A stretch of DNA of 64,000 bases from DP-19 sp036496285 (GTDB lineage: Bacteria; Desulfobacterota; Binatia; UTPRO1). The stretch covers positions 62,001 through 126,000 of the forward strand of contig DASXLI010000030.1 of NCBI GenBank assembly GCA_036496285.1, read 5' to 3'. Positions 24,578 to 32,354 of the stretch are shown here, in pieces. Position 1 is the stretch's first letter, and the number at the start of each line of letters is the position of its first letter. Made by a program: the position numbers and the translations under genes. The notes under the pieces are model-generated. The model was not told the origin of the DNA. It ran no database searches and saw only the letters and a list, made by a program, of their open reading frames with translations.

Positions 24578-24796
24578 ATGGTGCTCGACGCGGCCGGCCG
24601 CGAGCGACGGCGTGATCCGATCAGCCCCGTCGGGGAGTACATGCACCAGGTCCGGAACTCCCTGAACGGCCCGATCATGCGCGCGGCCATGCTGCGCGAG
24701 CTGGCGCGCGAGATCCGATCGCGGTCCGCGGCCCTACGGCTGCGCGCGCAGGAAGTGCGCGCGGCGAGGCCGGCCAGACCGTTACGTGCCGCCTGA
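24578..24796 (+). CDS. Possible small hypothetical protein
   Basis: 72 aa, strongly helical and Arg/Ala-rich (MRAAMLRELAREIRSRSAAL) with an N-terminal RRRDPISPVGEYMHQVRNS. GAGGGTCGTC precedes ATG 24578. The last 15 bases overlap the convergent treY stop. No family recognised; it may be real (amphipathic, ribosome site) or a GC-driven open frame. Confidence 0.4.
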   Translation: MVLDAAGRERRRDPISPVGEYMHQVRNSLNGPIMRAAMLRELAREIRSRSAALRLRAQEVRAARPARPLRAA

Positions 24797-27649
24797 ATTA
24801 CTCGACGCGGCGCGGAGGAGCGCGACCGGCGCCGAGCGCAGGAGATCCGCGACCGCGATCCCGGTCGCGGCGCGGAGATCGTAGGACCAGCCCGCGACGG
24901 CATCGATGGCCGGCCGCTCGCCGAGCGCGCGCGGCAGCAAGAGGCGGGTGTCGCCCCACGCCTCGGGTCGGAGGAGGCCGCCGGCATCCGCGAGCGACGC
25001 GACGAGCCGGGGTACGACGGCGATCACCGTCGCCTCGCCGTCGTGGCGCGCCAGCGCGACGAGGTGCTCGGCGCGGGCGCCGGCCGTCTCGAGCGGTAGA
25101 TATGCGCCATCGCGAAAGACGGCGGGCAGCTCGCGCCGGAGACGGAGCCCGCACGCGGTCACGAAGAGCTTGATGCGTCCGTCCTCCCAGCCGTCGGCGA
25201 GGTGTGCGACGCCCTCCGCGCGCCGCGCGGCCCGGCGCTCCGCGAGGAGCGGCTCCAGCGTTTCCAGCATCGCCGTGCGCGCGGCGAAGTCGACCGGGCG
25301 GCGATTGTCGGGATCGACGAGCGCGAGATCCCACAGCTCGCCGCCCTGGTAGACGTCGGGCACGCCCGGGGAGACGAGCTTCAGGACGAGCTGGGCGAGC
25401 GAGCCGATCATGCCGAGCCGCGCCACGCGTTGCGCGAATGGCTCGAAGACGGCCCGGAAGTCCGCCGCCCGCTCGCCGGTCAGCACCGCCTCGACGAACG
25501 AGGTGATCGCGCGCTCGTAGGGCTCGTCGACGTGCAGCCAGCTGCTGTGCAGCTTCGCCTCGCGCACGGCCTTGATCATGAACTCGCGCACGCGCGCGAC
25601 GACGTCGCCGACATCCACGCCTCCGGCCGGCCACATGCCGACGAGCGTCTGGTAGAGCAGGTACTCCTCGTTCCGATCGGGTGCGCGCTCGCCGTCGATC
25701 TCGACGGCCGAGGGTGCGTGCATCCGCGCGAAGCGGCGCAGCGCCCGACTCCATTCGGCCGGAATCTCCGAGAGGACGCTCACGCGTGCCCGTGTGTCCT
25801 CGCCGCGCTTAGTGTCGTGCGTGGCGGTGCAGAGGAGCGCGTGCGGTGTGCGCCCGGCGCGGCGCTCGTTGGCGGCGTGGAAGTCGGCGGGCGAGCGGCC
25901 GAAGAGGGCGGGTGCGCCGCCGACCTCGTTCAGCGACAGCAGCACGCTGTGGCGGTAGAAGGCGGTGTCCTCGACGCCCTTCGCCTGGACCGGGCCGGTA
26001 TACTGCTGGAGCTTCATGGCGAAGGCGATGCGCCGCGCGCGGTCCTCGTCCGAGAGCCCAGGGGCCGGCCGATCGAGGAGCACGTCGCGCAGGAAGTCGA
26101 AGATCGACGGGTCGATGGCGGGATTGCGCCGCCGCGCCCGCCCGAGCGCGGACTCGATGCGCCGCGCGTCCGACTCGGAGTGCCCGTCGCCCGTGATGTA
26201 GGTGCGGTAGGCGGGAAATGCGGCGATGACCTCCCGCAGCATGTGGTGCAGGCTCTGCAATGTGAAATCGCGCGAGCGGCGGTCCGCTTCCGAGATCCGG
26301 TTCAGCCGGTGCGCGAGCACGTTCAGCTCGCTCGCGAGCGTCGTGTCCATGACGTCGCGCTTGCTCTGGTAGGCGACGTCGTCGAAGCGGTCGCGCCGGC
26401 CGGTGAAGCGCTCCCAGACGCGCCGCATCGCCCCGGCGTTGCGGCGGTCGATGAAGAGTCCGGCGACGTCGTTCAGGAAGTCGTAGCCGGTCGTGCCCTC
26501 GAGCGCCCAATCGTCGGGAAGCTGCTCGCCCGACACCAGGATCTTCTCGGCGACGGTGTAGACCGGCTTGCCGCCACGGGCGAGGGCGCCACGCAGGCGT
26601 GCGAGATATGCGCGGGGGTCGAAGAGCCCGTCGAGATGATCGACGCGGATCCCGGTGATGGCGCCGCCATGCGCCAGCTCGAGGATGCGCGCGTGTGTCG
26701 CCGCGAACACCTCCGGCCGCTCCACGCGGAGGCCGATCAGCGCGTTCACGTCGAAGAAACGCCGGTAGTTGATCTCGTGGAACGCGGTGCGCCAGTACGC
26801 GAGGCGGTACGCCTCGACCTCGAGGAGCGCGTGCAGCGCGTCGAAGCTCGCCGGGGTGCCGGCCCGTCCGTTCGCCGCCGCCACCGCCGCCTCGACGTGC
26901 GCCGCCACGTCCGACGACCCGGCGATGAGACGCGCGAGCCGCGCCCGCGCGTCCTCCTTCATGCGCTGGCGCTCGGCGACCCGTGCCGGCGCCCTCTCGA
27001 CGATCGCCGGCATGCCCTCGAGGTCGTCGAGTATTGCGATCAGCGCGCGCAGCGCCGGATCCTCCTCGCCGAGGCGGACGCGCAGCGCGTCGAGGCCCTG
27101 GCGCAGGACGAGCGGAGCGCGCCGCGGGTTGATCGGCAGCTCGCGCTCACCGTAGCGTAGCCGGAGCGCGCCCTCGCGCACCACCAGCACGAGCTCGCCG
27201 CGCTCGAGCACCCGGCCGTACTGGTCGCCGAGGAACGGCAGCAGGACCTTGTCGCGCAGCTCGGGCTTCACCGGGCGCCAGTCGACGTCGAAGTAGTCGG
27301 CCCAGGGCGATGCCGGGCCGTTCTGGAGCACGTCGTCCCACCAGGCGTTCGCCTGCGGCCGTTCGATGCTCATGTGGTTCGGGACGATGTCGACGATCTG
27401 GCCCATGCCGTGCGCCCGGAGTGCCGCGCTCAATGCCCGGTAGGCGTCGTCACCGCCGAGCGCCGGGCTGAGGCGCCGGTGATCCACGACGTCGTAGCCA
27501 TGCGCGCTCCCGGGATGGGCCTCGAGGATCGGCGAGCAGTACAGATCGGTGACGCCGAGGCGGTCGAGGTATGGAACGACGGCGGCGGCGGCGGCGAAAC
27601 CGAAGGCGTCGTTCAGCTGGACGCGATATGTCGCCAGCGGCACGCGCAC
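24782..27649 (-). CDS. treY: Malto-oligosyltrehalose synthase
   Basis: 955-aa GH13 enzyme that turns the reducing-end maltose of glucans into an alpha,alpha-1,1-linked trehalosyl end. N-terminus ATYRVQLNDAFGFAAAAAVV, then SPILEAHPGSAHGYDVVDH; catalytic region GIRVDHLDGLFDP (nucleophile Asp, near residue 336), YTVAEKILVSGEQLPDDW and EGTTGYDFLN; C-terminus GELWDLALVDPDNRRPVDF. Longer than many TreY (about 700-800 aa), with extra helical segments around residues 180-260. GTG 27649 follows the treZ stop by one base; GTG 27643 is an alternative. Cytoplasmic, acts before TreZ. Confidence 0.95.
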   Translation of the reverse strand: MRVPLATYRVQLNDAFGFAAAAAVVPYLDRLGVTDLYCSPILEAHPGSAHGYDVVDHRRLSPALGGDDAYRALSAALRAHGMGQIVDIVPNHMSIERPQANAWWDDVLQNGPASPWADYFDVDWRPVKPELRDKVLLPFLGDQYGRVLERGELVLVVREGALRLRYGERELPINPRRAPLVLRQGLDALRVRLGEEDPALRALIAILDDLEGMPAIVERAPARVAERQRMKEDARARLARLIAGSSDVAAHVEAAVAAANGRAGTPASFDALHALLEVEAYRLAYWRTAFHEINYRRFFDVNALIGLRVERPEVFAATHARILELAHGGAITGIRVDHLDGLFDPRAYLARLRGALARGGKPVYTVAEKILVSGEQLPDDWALEGTTGYDFLNDVAGLFIDRRNAGAMRRVWERFTGRRDRFDDVAYQSKRDVMDTTLASELNVLAHRLNRISEADRRSRDFTLQSLHHMLREVIAAFPAYRTYITGDGHSESDARRIESALGRARRRNPAIDPSIFDFLRDVLLDRPAPGLSDEDRARRIAFAMKLQQYTGPVQAKGVEDTAFYRHSVLLSLNEVGGAPALFGRSPADFHAANERRAGRTPHALLCTATHDTKRGEDTRARVSVLSEIPAEWSRALRRFARMHAPSAVEIDGERAPDRNEEYLLYQTLVGMWPAGGVDVGDVVARVREFMIKAVREAKLHSSWLHVDEPYERAITSFVEAVLTGERAADFRAVFEPFAQRVARLGMIGSLAQLVLKLVSPGVPDVYQGGELWDLALVDPDNRRPVDFAARTAMLETLEPLLAERRAARRAEGVAHLADGWEDGRIKLFVTACGLRLRRELPAVFRDGAYLPLETAGARAEHLVALARHDGEATVIAVVPRLVASLADAGGLLRPEAWGDTRLLLPRALGERPAIDAVAGWSYDLRAATGIAVADLLRSAPVALLRAASSNSGGT

Positions 27650-27650
27650 T

Positions 27651-29693
27651 TCACGCCGGGACGAGGATGATCGCCGACGGGCGCGTGAAATCGATGCGGA
27701 GTGGTCCGGAGCGCAGGCGTGGCGGCGTCGGATCGGCCGCGAAGCGCGCCTCCTCGGTCGTGAGCACGACCGACCAGCGCGGTACGCCGTCGACGAGCGC
27801 TGGCGGCACGACACACGAGCCGGCGCCGGCGAGGCGGACGATCGCGAGCAGCACCTCGCCGTCCTGCGCATCGCGACGGAGTGCGATCGTCGCGTCGTCG
27901 ATCGCCTGCACCGCGAAGCCCTCGCGCCGCGCATCGCGCAGCGCGGGCAGGATGCGGCGCAGCGCGAGCAGGCACTTGTAGAGCCGCAGCACGCCGGCGT
28001 GCGGCTCGTGGCGAGCCTCGCGCCAGCTGAGGCGGCTCGAGCGGAACGTTGCGAGCGCCTGCGGGTCGGGGATGCGGCTCCGCGCCGCGGGCGTGGCAAA
28101 GGCGGCGAAGGCCGCGAACTCCCGCCGCCGGCCTTCGGTGACGGCGGCGCCGAGCGACGGCTCGTGGTCGGTGAAGTAGCGGAACGGCGTGCGCGCGGCC
28201 CACTCCTGTCCCATGAAGAGGAGCGGCGTCTCGGGCGCGCACACGAGCAGCACCGAGGCGGCGCGGTACGCCGCGAGGTCGACGACGTCGGTCAGGCGGT
28301 CGCCCATGGCGCGGTTGCCGACCTGATCGTGGTTCTGCAGGCAGATGATCGCCTGGCGCGGCCCGAGCGCGCCGGGGTCGGTGCCGCGGCGCTCGCCGCA
28401 GTGGCGCGAATGCTGGCCGGTGTAGAACCAACCCTGACGCAGCGTGGTCGCGACGTCACGCACCGTGCCGGAGAAGTCGCCGAAGTAGCCGTCGCCGTCG
28501 CCGGCGAGAAGACGGCGCATCTGATGATGGAAGTCGTCGGCCCAGACGGCGTCGAGTCCCATGCCGCCCTCCGCCTCCGGCTGGACGAGGTGTGCGAGGT
28601 TGCGGTCGTCCTCGGCGATCAGCAGCACCGTCCGTCCCTGGATGCCGGCCCGCGCGCGCGCCGCCAGCTCCGTGAGGAAGTGGCGCGGACCATCGTCGGC
28701 AAGCGCGTGCGTCGCGTCGAGGCGCAGGCCGTCGAGGTGGTACTCGTGCAGCCACATCTGCGCGTTCTCGATGAGGAAGTCGCGCGTGTGCCGGCTGCCC
28801 TCGCCGTCGAGGTTCACGCCGTCGCCCCACGCGCTGCGGTGGCGATCGGTGAGGACGTGCCGGCTGAAGACCGGCGCATAGGCCCCGGCCGGGCCGAAGT
28901 GGTTGTAGACGACGTCGACGACGACGCCGAGCCCGACGTGATGCGCCGCATCGACGAAGGCGCAGAGGCCGTCCGGCCCGCCGTAGACATGCGAGACCGC
29001 GAAGAGCGCCGCCGGGTCGTAGCCCCAGTTGCGTGCACCGGGAAACTCGGCGATCGGCATCAGCTCGACCGCGCTGACCCCGAGGTCGCGGAGATACGCG
29101 AGATGCTCCGCCGCCGCGGCGAACGTGCCCTCCGGCGTGAACGTGCCGACGTGCAGCTCGTACAGCACGAGGTCCTCGAGGCAGACGCCGCGCCACCCGT
29201 GATCGGTCCAGGCGAAGTGCTCGGGATCGACGATCTCGGAGGCGCCATCGGGGCCGTCGGGCTGGAAACGCGAGGCCGGATCGGGGAAGGGCCCCTGGCC
29301 GTCGAGGAAGTACGCGTAACGATCGCCCGGCCGCGCGGTCGCGATCGTCGTCTCGAAGAGGCCGTCGCCCAGGGCGGCGAGCGGCGCGCGTCGCGGGACA
29401 CCGTCGTCACCGTCGATCTCGACCTCGACCGTCCGCGCGTCGGACGCCCAGACGCGGAAGCGGGTTCCGTCCGCATGCGGAATCGCGCCGAGCCGGGGAC
29501 GCCACGCTGTCCGGACCTCGGACGCCGCTCCCTCCGGAGCGCCGCGCGGTACGTCGCGCGGGATGCCGTTGCCCGAGCGCAACGTGCGCCGGTCGAGCGG
29601 CCTCGCCGGTCCCGGCGGCGGGCGGGATCCCTTCACGAAGTGGCCTCGCGAGTCGTCGATCACGCGGGTTGAGTCTAGCGACTTCCATGCCAT
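27651..29693 (-). CDS. treZ: Malto-oligosyltrehalose trehalohydrolase
   Basis: 680 aa (about 600 is typical). GH13 enzyme releasing trehalose from the ends made by TreY. N-terminal carbohydrate-binding fold RFRVWASDARTVEVEIDG, LYELHVGTFTPEGTF, GLGVVVDVVYNHFGP, nucleophile Asp in DGLRLDATHAL, acid/base Glu in VLLIAEDDRN, and LQNHDQVGNRAMG. ATG 29693 is chosen; the first ~55 residues (PPPGPARPLDRR..) are not conserved and GTG 29636 would be a shorter choice. Ends one base before treY, so both are expressed together. The debranching enzyme TreX is not in the window. Confidence 0.95.
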   Translation of the reverse strand: MAWKSLDSTRVIDDSRGHFVKGSRPPPGPARPLDRRTLRSGNGIPRDVPRGAPEGAASEVRTAWRPRLGAIPHADGTRFRVWASDARTVEVEIDGDDGVPRRAPLAALGDGLFETTIATARPGDRYAYFLDGQGPFPDPASRFQPDGPDGASEIVDPEHFAWTDHGWRGVCLEDLVLYELHVGTFTPEGTFAAAAEHLAYLRDLGVSAVELMPIAEFPGARNWGYDPAALFAVSHVYGGPDGLCAFVDAAHHVGLGVVVDVVYNHFGPAGAYAPVFSRHVLTDRHRSAWGDGVNLDGEGSRHTRDFLIENAQMWLHEYHLDGLRLDATHALADDGPRHFLTELAARARAGIQGRTVLLIAEDDRNLAHLVQPEAEGGMGLDAVWADDFHHQMRRLLAGDGDGYFGDFSGTVRDVATTLRQGWFYTGQHSRHCGERRGTDPGALGPRQAIICLQNHDQVGNRAMGDRLTDVVDLAAYRAASVLLVCAPETPLLFMGQEWAARTPFRYFTDHEPSLGAAVTEGRRREFAAFAAFATPAARSRIPDPQALATFRSSRLSWREARHEPHAGVLRLYKCLLALRRILPALRDARREGFAVQAIDDATIALRRDAQDGEVLLAIVRLAGAGSCVVPPALVDGVPRWSVVLTTEEARFAADPTPPRLRSGPLRIDFTRPSAIILVPA

Positions 29694-29768
29694 ATGCGGT
29701 ACCCGTCCCACCACCCATAGACGGGAGAATTTCCACGCGCTCAGCGGCCGCATCACGCGCGGATCGCC

Positions 29769-29963
29769 TCAGCGCTGTAAGATTTGCTCCGGTGGGCGTG
29801 GCGGATCTCCGACCGGCGGCGGCGATCGGTCCGGACCGGGGCCCGGATCGGGGCGAGGCGGCGGCGGATCCTCGATGGGCGGCCGGCGGGGCGGTGGCTC
29901 CCGCTCGGGCGCCGGCGGCTTCGATGGATCGTCGCGGCGGAGGGCGCTAGCGACGGGAGGCAT
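29769..29963 (-). CDS. Possible short proline-rich protein
   Basis: 64 aa, about 40% Pro with Asp/Glu/Arg (PPPRRPPIEDPPPPRPDPGP). GGGAGG 7 bp before ATG 29963 supports translation, and the start lies inside the end of the phospholipase-like gene (stop 29947), so coupling is possible. No signal peptide. Its composition is also what a G-rich opposite strand would give by chance, so it may be spurious. If real, a disordered spacer or SH3/WW-like ligand; no function claimed. Confidence 0.4.
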   Translation of the reverse strand: MPPVASALRRDDPSKPPAPEREPPPRRPPIEDPPPPRPDPGPGPDRSPPPVGDPPRPPEQILQR

Positions 29964-31116
29964 GCTGCATCCTCCCGTCCTTGTCGTGCTCGAGGCTCGC
30001 GAGCTTCTTGGCGAGCGAGGCCCGGGCTTCATCGGCGGGCTCGTACTCGCCCGGATGGGCAACTTTCCCCGTGTCGAGATTGTCGTCGGCAAACGCCGTC
30101 TGGCCGCGGCGCAATCCCGCGATGGTCGCCCGGTAGCGCTCGATCGAGTGGTCGAGCGCCGTGTTGAAGAGCTGCACGGACTCCGGCGGCAGCGGCTTGT
30201 ATGCCATGCGCTTGAAGGGGCCGACGTTCGGCACGAGCTTCACCATGAACGCGACGAACTTGGCGAAGTAGCCGGGCTCGTCGAACGTCTTGCCGAACTG
30301 CTTCTCGAAGTCGTGGCGCGACAGGTCGTAGACGAAGCCGGCCGGGGTGACCCGTGGATCGAGCTTCTCGATGTCGGCTTTGTAGAGCTGCCAGGCGATG
30401 CCCGTCGCCTCCTGGATGACCTCGCGGAAGGCGAAGCGGTAGGTGAGGATCGCGATGTCGGGGCTCGCGAACAGGTCGGCGAGACGCAGGCCGTAGGTCC
30501 TCTGGAACGCGTCGTCCAGGACGCGCTGCGACACCTGGAACTCCATCGCGTGGTCGTAGAGGTCGCGGGTCCGCTTGCTGCGCGACATCTGGTAGATGTC
30601 GAAGCGGAACTCGGTCATGAGATGCGACCCGCGGTCGTCCGCGTAGGTGACGACCCTGCCGAACTTCTGGCGCAGCTTCGGGTAGATGTCGGGCACCGCC
30701 CGGTTCGTCGCCTGCGGGTGGCCCGTGCAGTCGGTGACGTAGTGGGCCGTGGCGCCGAGCGCGAACGCATACTCGTTCGGATCACGCGCCGAGGCGAGCA
30801 TGTTGTCGAGGAAGTCGCCCGTCCGCACGTAGTGCAGCAGGTCGGTGAAGAGACGGCTGCCGAACGGGTAGTAGCCGAGGTCGGCGATGTGGGCGCCGCC
30901 ATAGGCGTACGCCCGCGCCGCCTCGACCTCCTGCGCCGACGCGCGCGGGAAGCGTCGATGAATTTCCGGAACGATCGACCCATCCCACGCGGCGTCGACG
31001 ACCGCCTGGTGCGCCAATACCGAGAAGGCGCACGCGTATCTCGGAATCGTGACGAGCGAGCCGGTGATCGAGATGAGGACAATCAGCGGCAACGCGAGCC
31101 GGCCTCGCCTCGTCAT
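29947..31116 (-). CDS. Zinc-dependent phospholipase C-like exported protein
   Basis: 389 aa. Hydrophobic N-terminal signal or anchor (LALPLIVLISITGSLVTIP), mature start near AFSVLAHQAVVDAAW. Candidate zinc ligands: His in VLAHQAVVD, His/Asp in YGGAHIADLGYYPFG, and His residues in ATAHYVTDCTGHPQATN, the layout of the zinc-dependent phospholipase C family. Later DPRVTPAGFVYDLSRHDFEKQ and FDTGK-like DNLDTGKVAHPGEY are shared by the uncharacterised branch. May act on membrane lipids in the periplasm. ATG 31116 overlaps the stop of the preceding gene (ATGA). The C-terminus ends about 15 residues earlier than I recall for relatives. Confidence 0.78.
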   Translation of the reverse strand: MTRRGRLALPLIVLISITGSLVTIPRYACAFSVLAHQAVVDAAWDGSIVPEIHRRFPRASAQEVEAARAYAYGGAHIADLGYYPFGSRLFTDLLHYVRTGDFLDNMLASARDPNEYAFALGATAHYVTDCTGHPQATNRAVPDIYPKLRQKFGRVVTYADDRGSHLMTEFRFDIYQMSRSKRTRDLYDHAMEFQVSQRVLDDAFQRTYGLRLADLFASPDIAILTYRFAFREVIQEATGIAWQLYKADIEKLDPRVTPAGFVYDLSRHDFEKQFGKTFDEPGYFAKFVAFMVKLVPNVGPFKRMAYKPLPPESVQLFNTALDHSIERYRATIAGLRRGQTAFADDNLDTGKVAHPGEYEPADEARASLAKKLASLEHDKDGRMQHASRR

Positions 31117-31655
31117 GCTACGTGCGCGTGACCCCTGGTCGAGGATTCTCCCGTCGTCGAGATGTCGTGGGCGCCTTCCTCCTTGAGGATGGTCTTGACC
31201 CGGTCTCGTTCCGCGCCGTCGTCGGTATGGACGGAGACGAGGATGTTGCCCTCGCGGATCTTGCTCTCGTACTGCTTCGCCTCGAGCTCGGGGATGCCCA
31301 TGCCGATGAGGGCCCCAGCGATCCCGCCGACGGTCGCGCCGACCGCCGCGCCGCCGAGCGCCGCCATGATCGGTCCGGCCGCGATGAAGGGACCGACGCC
31401 GGGGATGGCGAGCGAGCCGATGCCGACGAGCCAGCCGGCTGCGGCGCCGATCAGGCCGCCCGCGCCGGCGCCCGTCGTCGCGCCTTCGGGCGCCTTGGTG
31501 TGCGCCTCGTGAGCAAAGTCCCGGGTCCCCGTCTTGTCGGGGAAGAGCACCGAGATGTCGTCACCCCGGAATCCCGTCGCCTTGAGCTTGATGGCGACGC
31601 GCTGCGCCTGTGCATCGGTCGAGAGTATTCCGAATACCGCCATTTTGCGTTCCAT
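31113..31655 (-). CDS. Glycine-zipper stress protein, DUF3341/YflT-like
   Basis: 180 aa. N-terminal small alpha/beta domain (MAVFGILSTDAQAQRVAIKL..GFRGDDISVLFPDK), then THTKAPEGATTGAGAG-type linker, two hydrophobic Gly/Ala-rich zipper helices (GGLIGAAAGWLVGIGSLAIP; AALGGAAVGATVGGIAGALI), and a C-terminal alpha/beta unit NILVSVHTDD..ILKEEGAHDISTTGE. Likely inner-membrane associated; relatives are stress-induced. ATG 31655 has GGAGGA upstream. Lies between the BON gene (23 bp gap) and the phospholipase-like gene (ATGA overlap), a probable envelope-stress operon. Confidence 0.85.
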   Translation of the reverse strand: MERKMAVFGILSTDAQAQRVAIKLKATGFRGDDISVLFPDKTGTRDFAHEAHTKAPEGATTGAGAGGLIGAAAGWLVGIGSLAIPGVGPFIAAGPIMAALGGAAVGATVGGIAGALIGMGIPELEAKQYESKIREGNILVSVHTDDGAERDRVKTILKEEGAHDISTTGESSTRGHAHVA

Positions 31656-31678
31656 AGTCGCTCCATTCCTCCTGTGTG

Positions 31679-32062
31679 TTAGCGCTTCGCAATCTCGAGT
31701 TGGTTGTCGACGTGGGTCACGCCGGTGACCCGGCTGGCCTTCGCCTCGATCGTCGAGCGCTCCGCGGCAGACACCACCGGCCCGCGCAGCGTCACGACAC
31801 CCTTGCGGGTGATGATCTTGACGTTGTGCGCCGACATGGAGAGCTCCTTGTCGGCCACGACGGCCTTGCGGATCTGCTGCGTGATACGTACGTCGGTCTT
31901 GTCGTTCGACTGGTCCTGCGGCGTCACCCGGTTCGAGTCCTGATCGCGGACGTTCCGTCCCGAGTCGTCCGCGGGATACTGTTGCTCCGCGCGCACCGGT
32001 GTGACCGATACGAGCGCGGAGGCCAGCGCGACGGACAGCGCGATCTGCTTCACGATTGCCAT
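31679..32062 (-). CDS. BON-domain periplasmic protein
   Basis: 127 aa. Signal peptide MAIVKQIALSVALASALVSV ending TPVRA, a polar linker (YPADDSGRNVRDQDSNRV), then one BON domain: TDVRITQQIRKAVVADKELS, NVKIITRKGVVTLRGPVVS, VTGVTHVDNQLEI. BON domains (OsmY type) bind phospholipid and protect the envelope in osmotic stress; one copy instead of OsmY's two. GGAGG lies 5 bp before ATG 32062. First gene of the minus-strand operon and divergent from the giant kinase across 292 bp that show no other gene. Confidence 0.92.
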   Translation of the reverse strand: MAIVKQIALSVALASALVSVTPVRAEQQYPADDSGRNVRDQDSNRVTPQDQSNDKTDVRITQQIRKAVVADKELSMSAHNVKIITRKGVVTLRGPVVSAAERSTIEAKASRVTGVTHVDNQLEIAKR

Positions 32063-32354
32063 TGCGTCCTCCGGTGTTGGGCTCTTGCTGCGGCAGTGTC
32101 CGAAGCAAGAGCCGCGCCTTTGCGCTGACGGTCGCAGATTCGAGGAACTGCGGAGCCCGGGGGCGCCTGTCCTTCTCGGGTCCTTGTAGATCCGTCCGCG
32201 CTTCCTCGCTCGTCCTTGCAAACTTGGCCCCGCAGCCCAGCGAAGTGTCCCGACAAGACGGGATTGATTGCTTTCGCGCACTTCGGTTGCATCGTGGGGC
32301 CCTGCTGCGCGCTTCCGCCCGCGCCACGGCCAGCTCAGAGAGGAGACCTCGCAC

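Noticed and set aside
27549..29672. 707-residue plus-strand frame opposite treZ
   Set aside because: No motif or ribosome site; treZ/treY on the other strand have all catalytic motifs.
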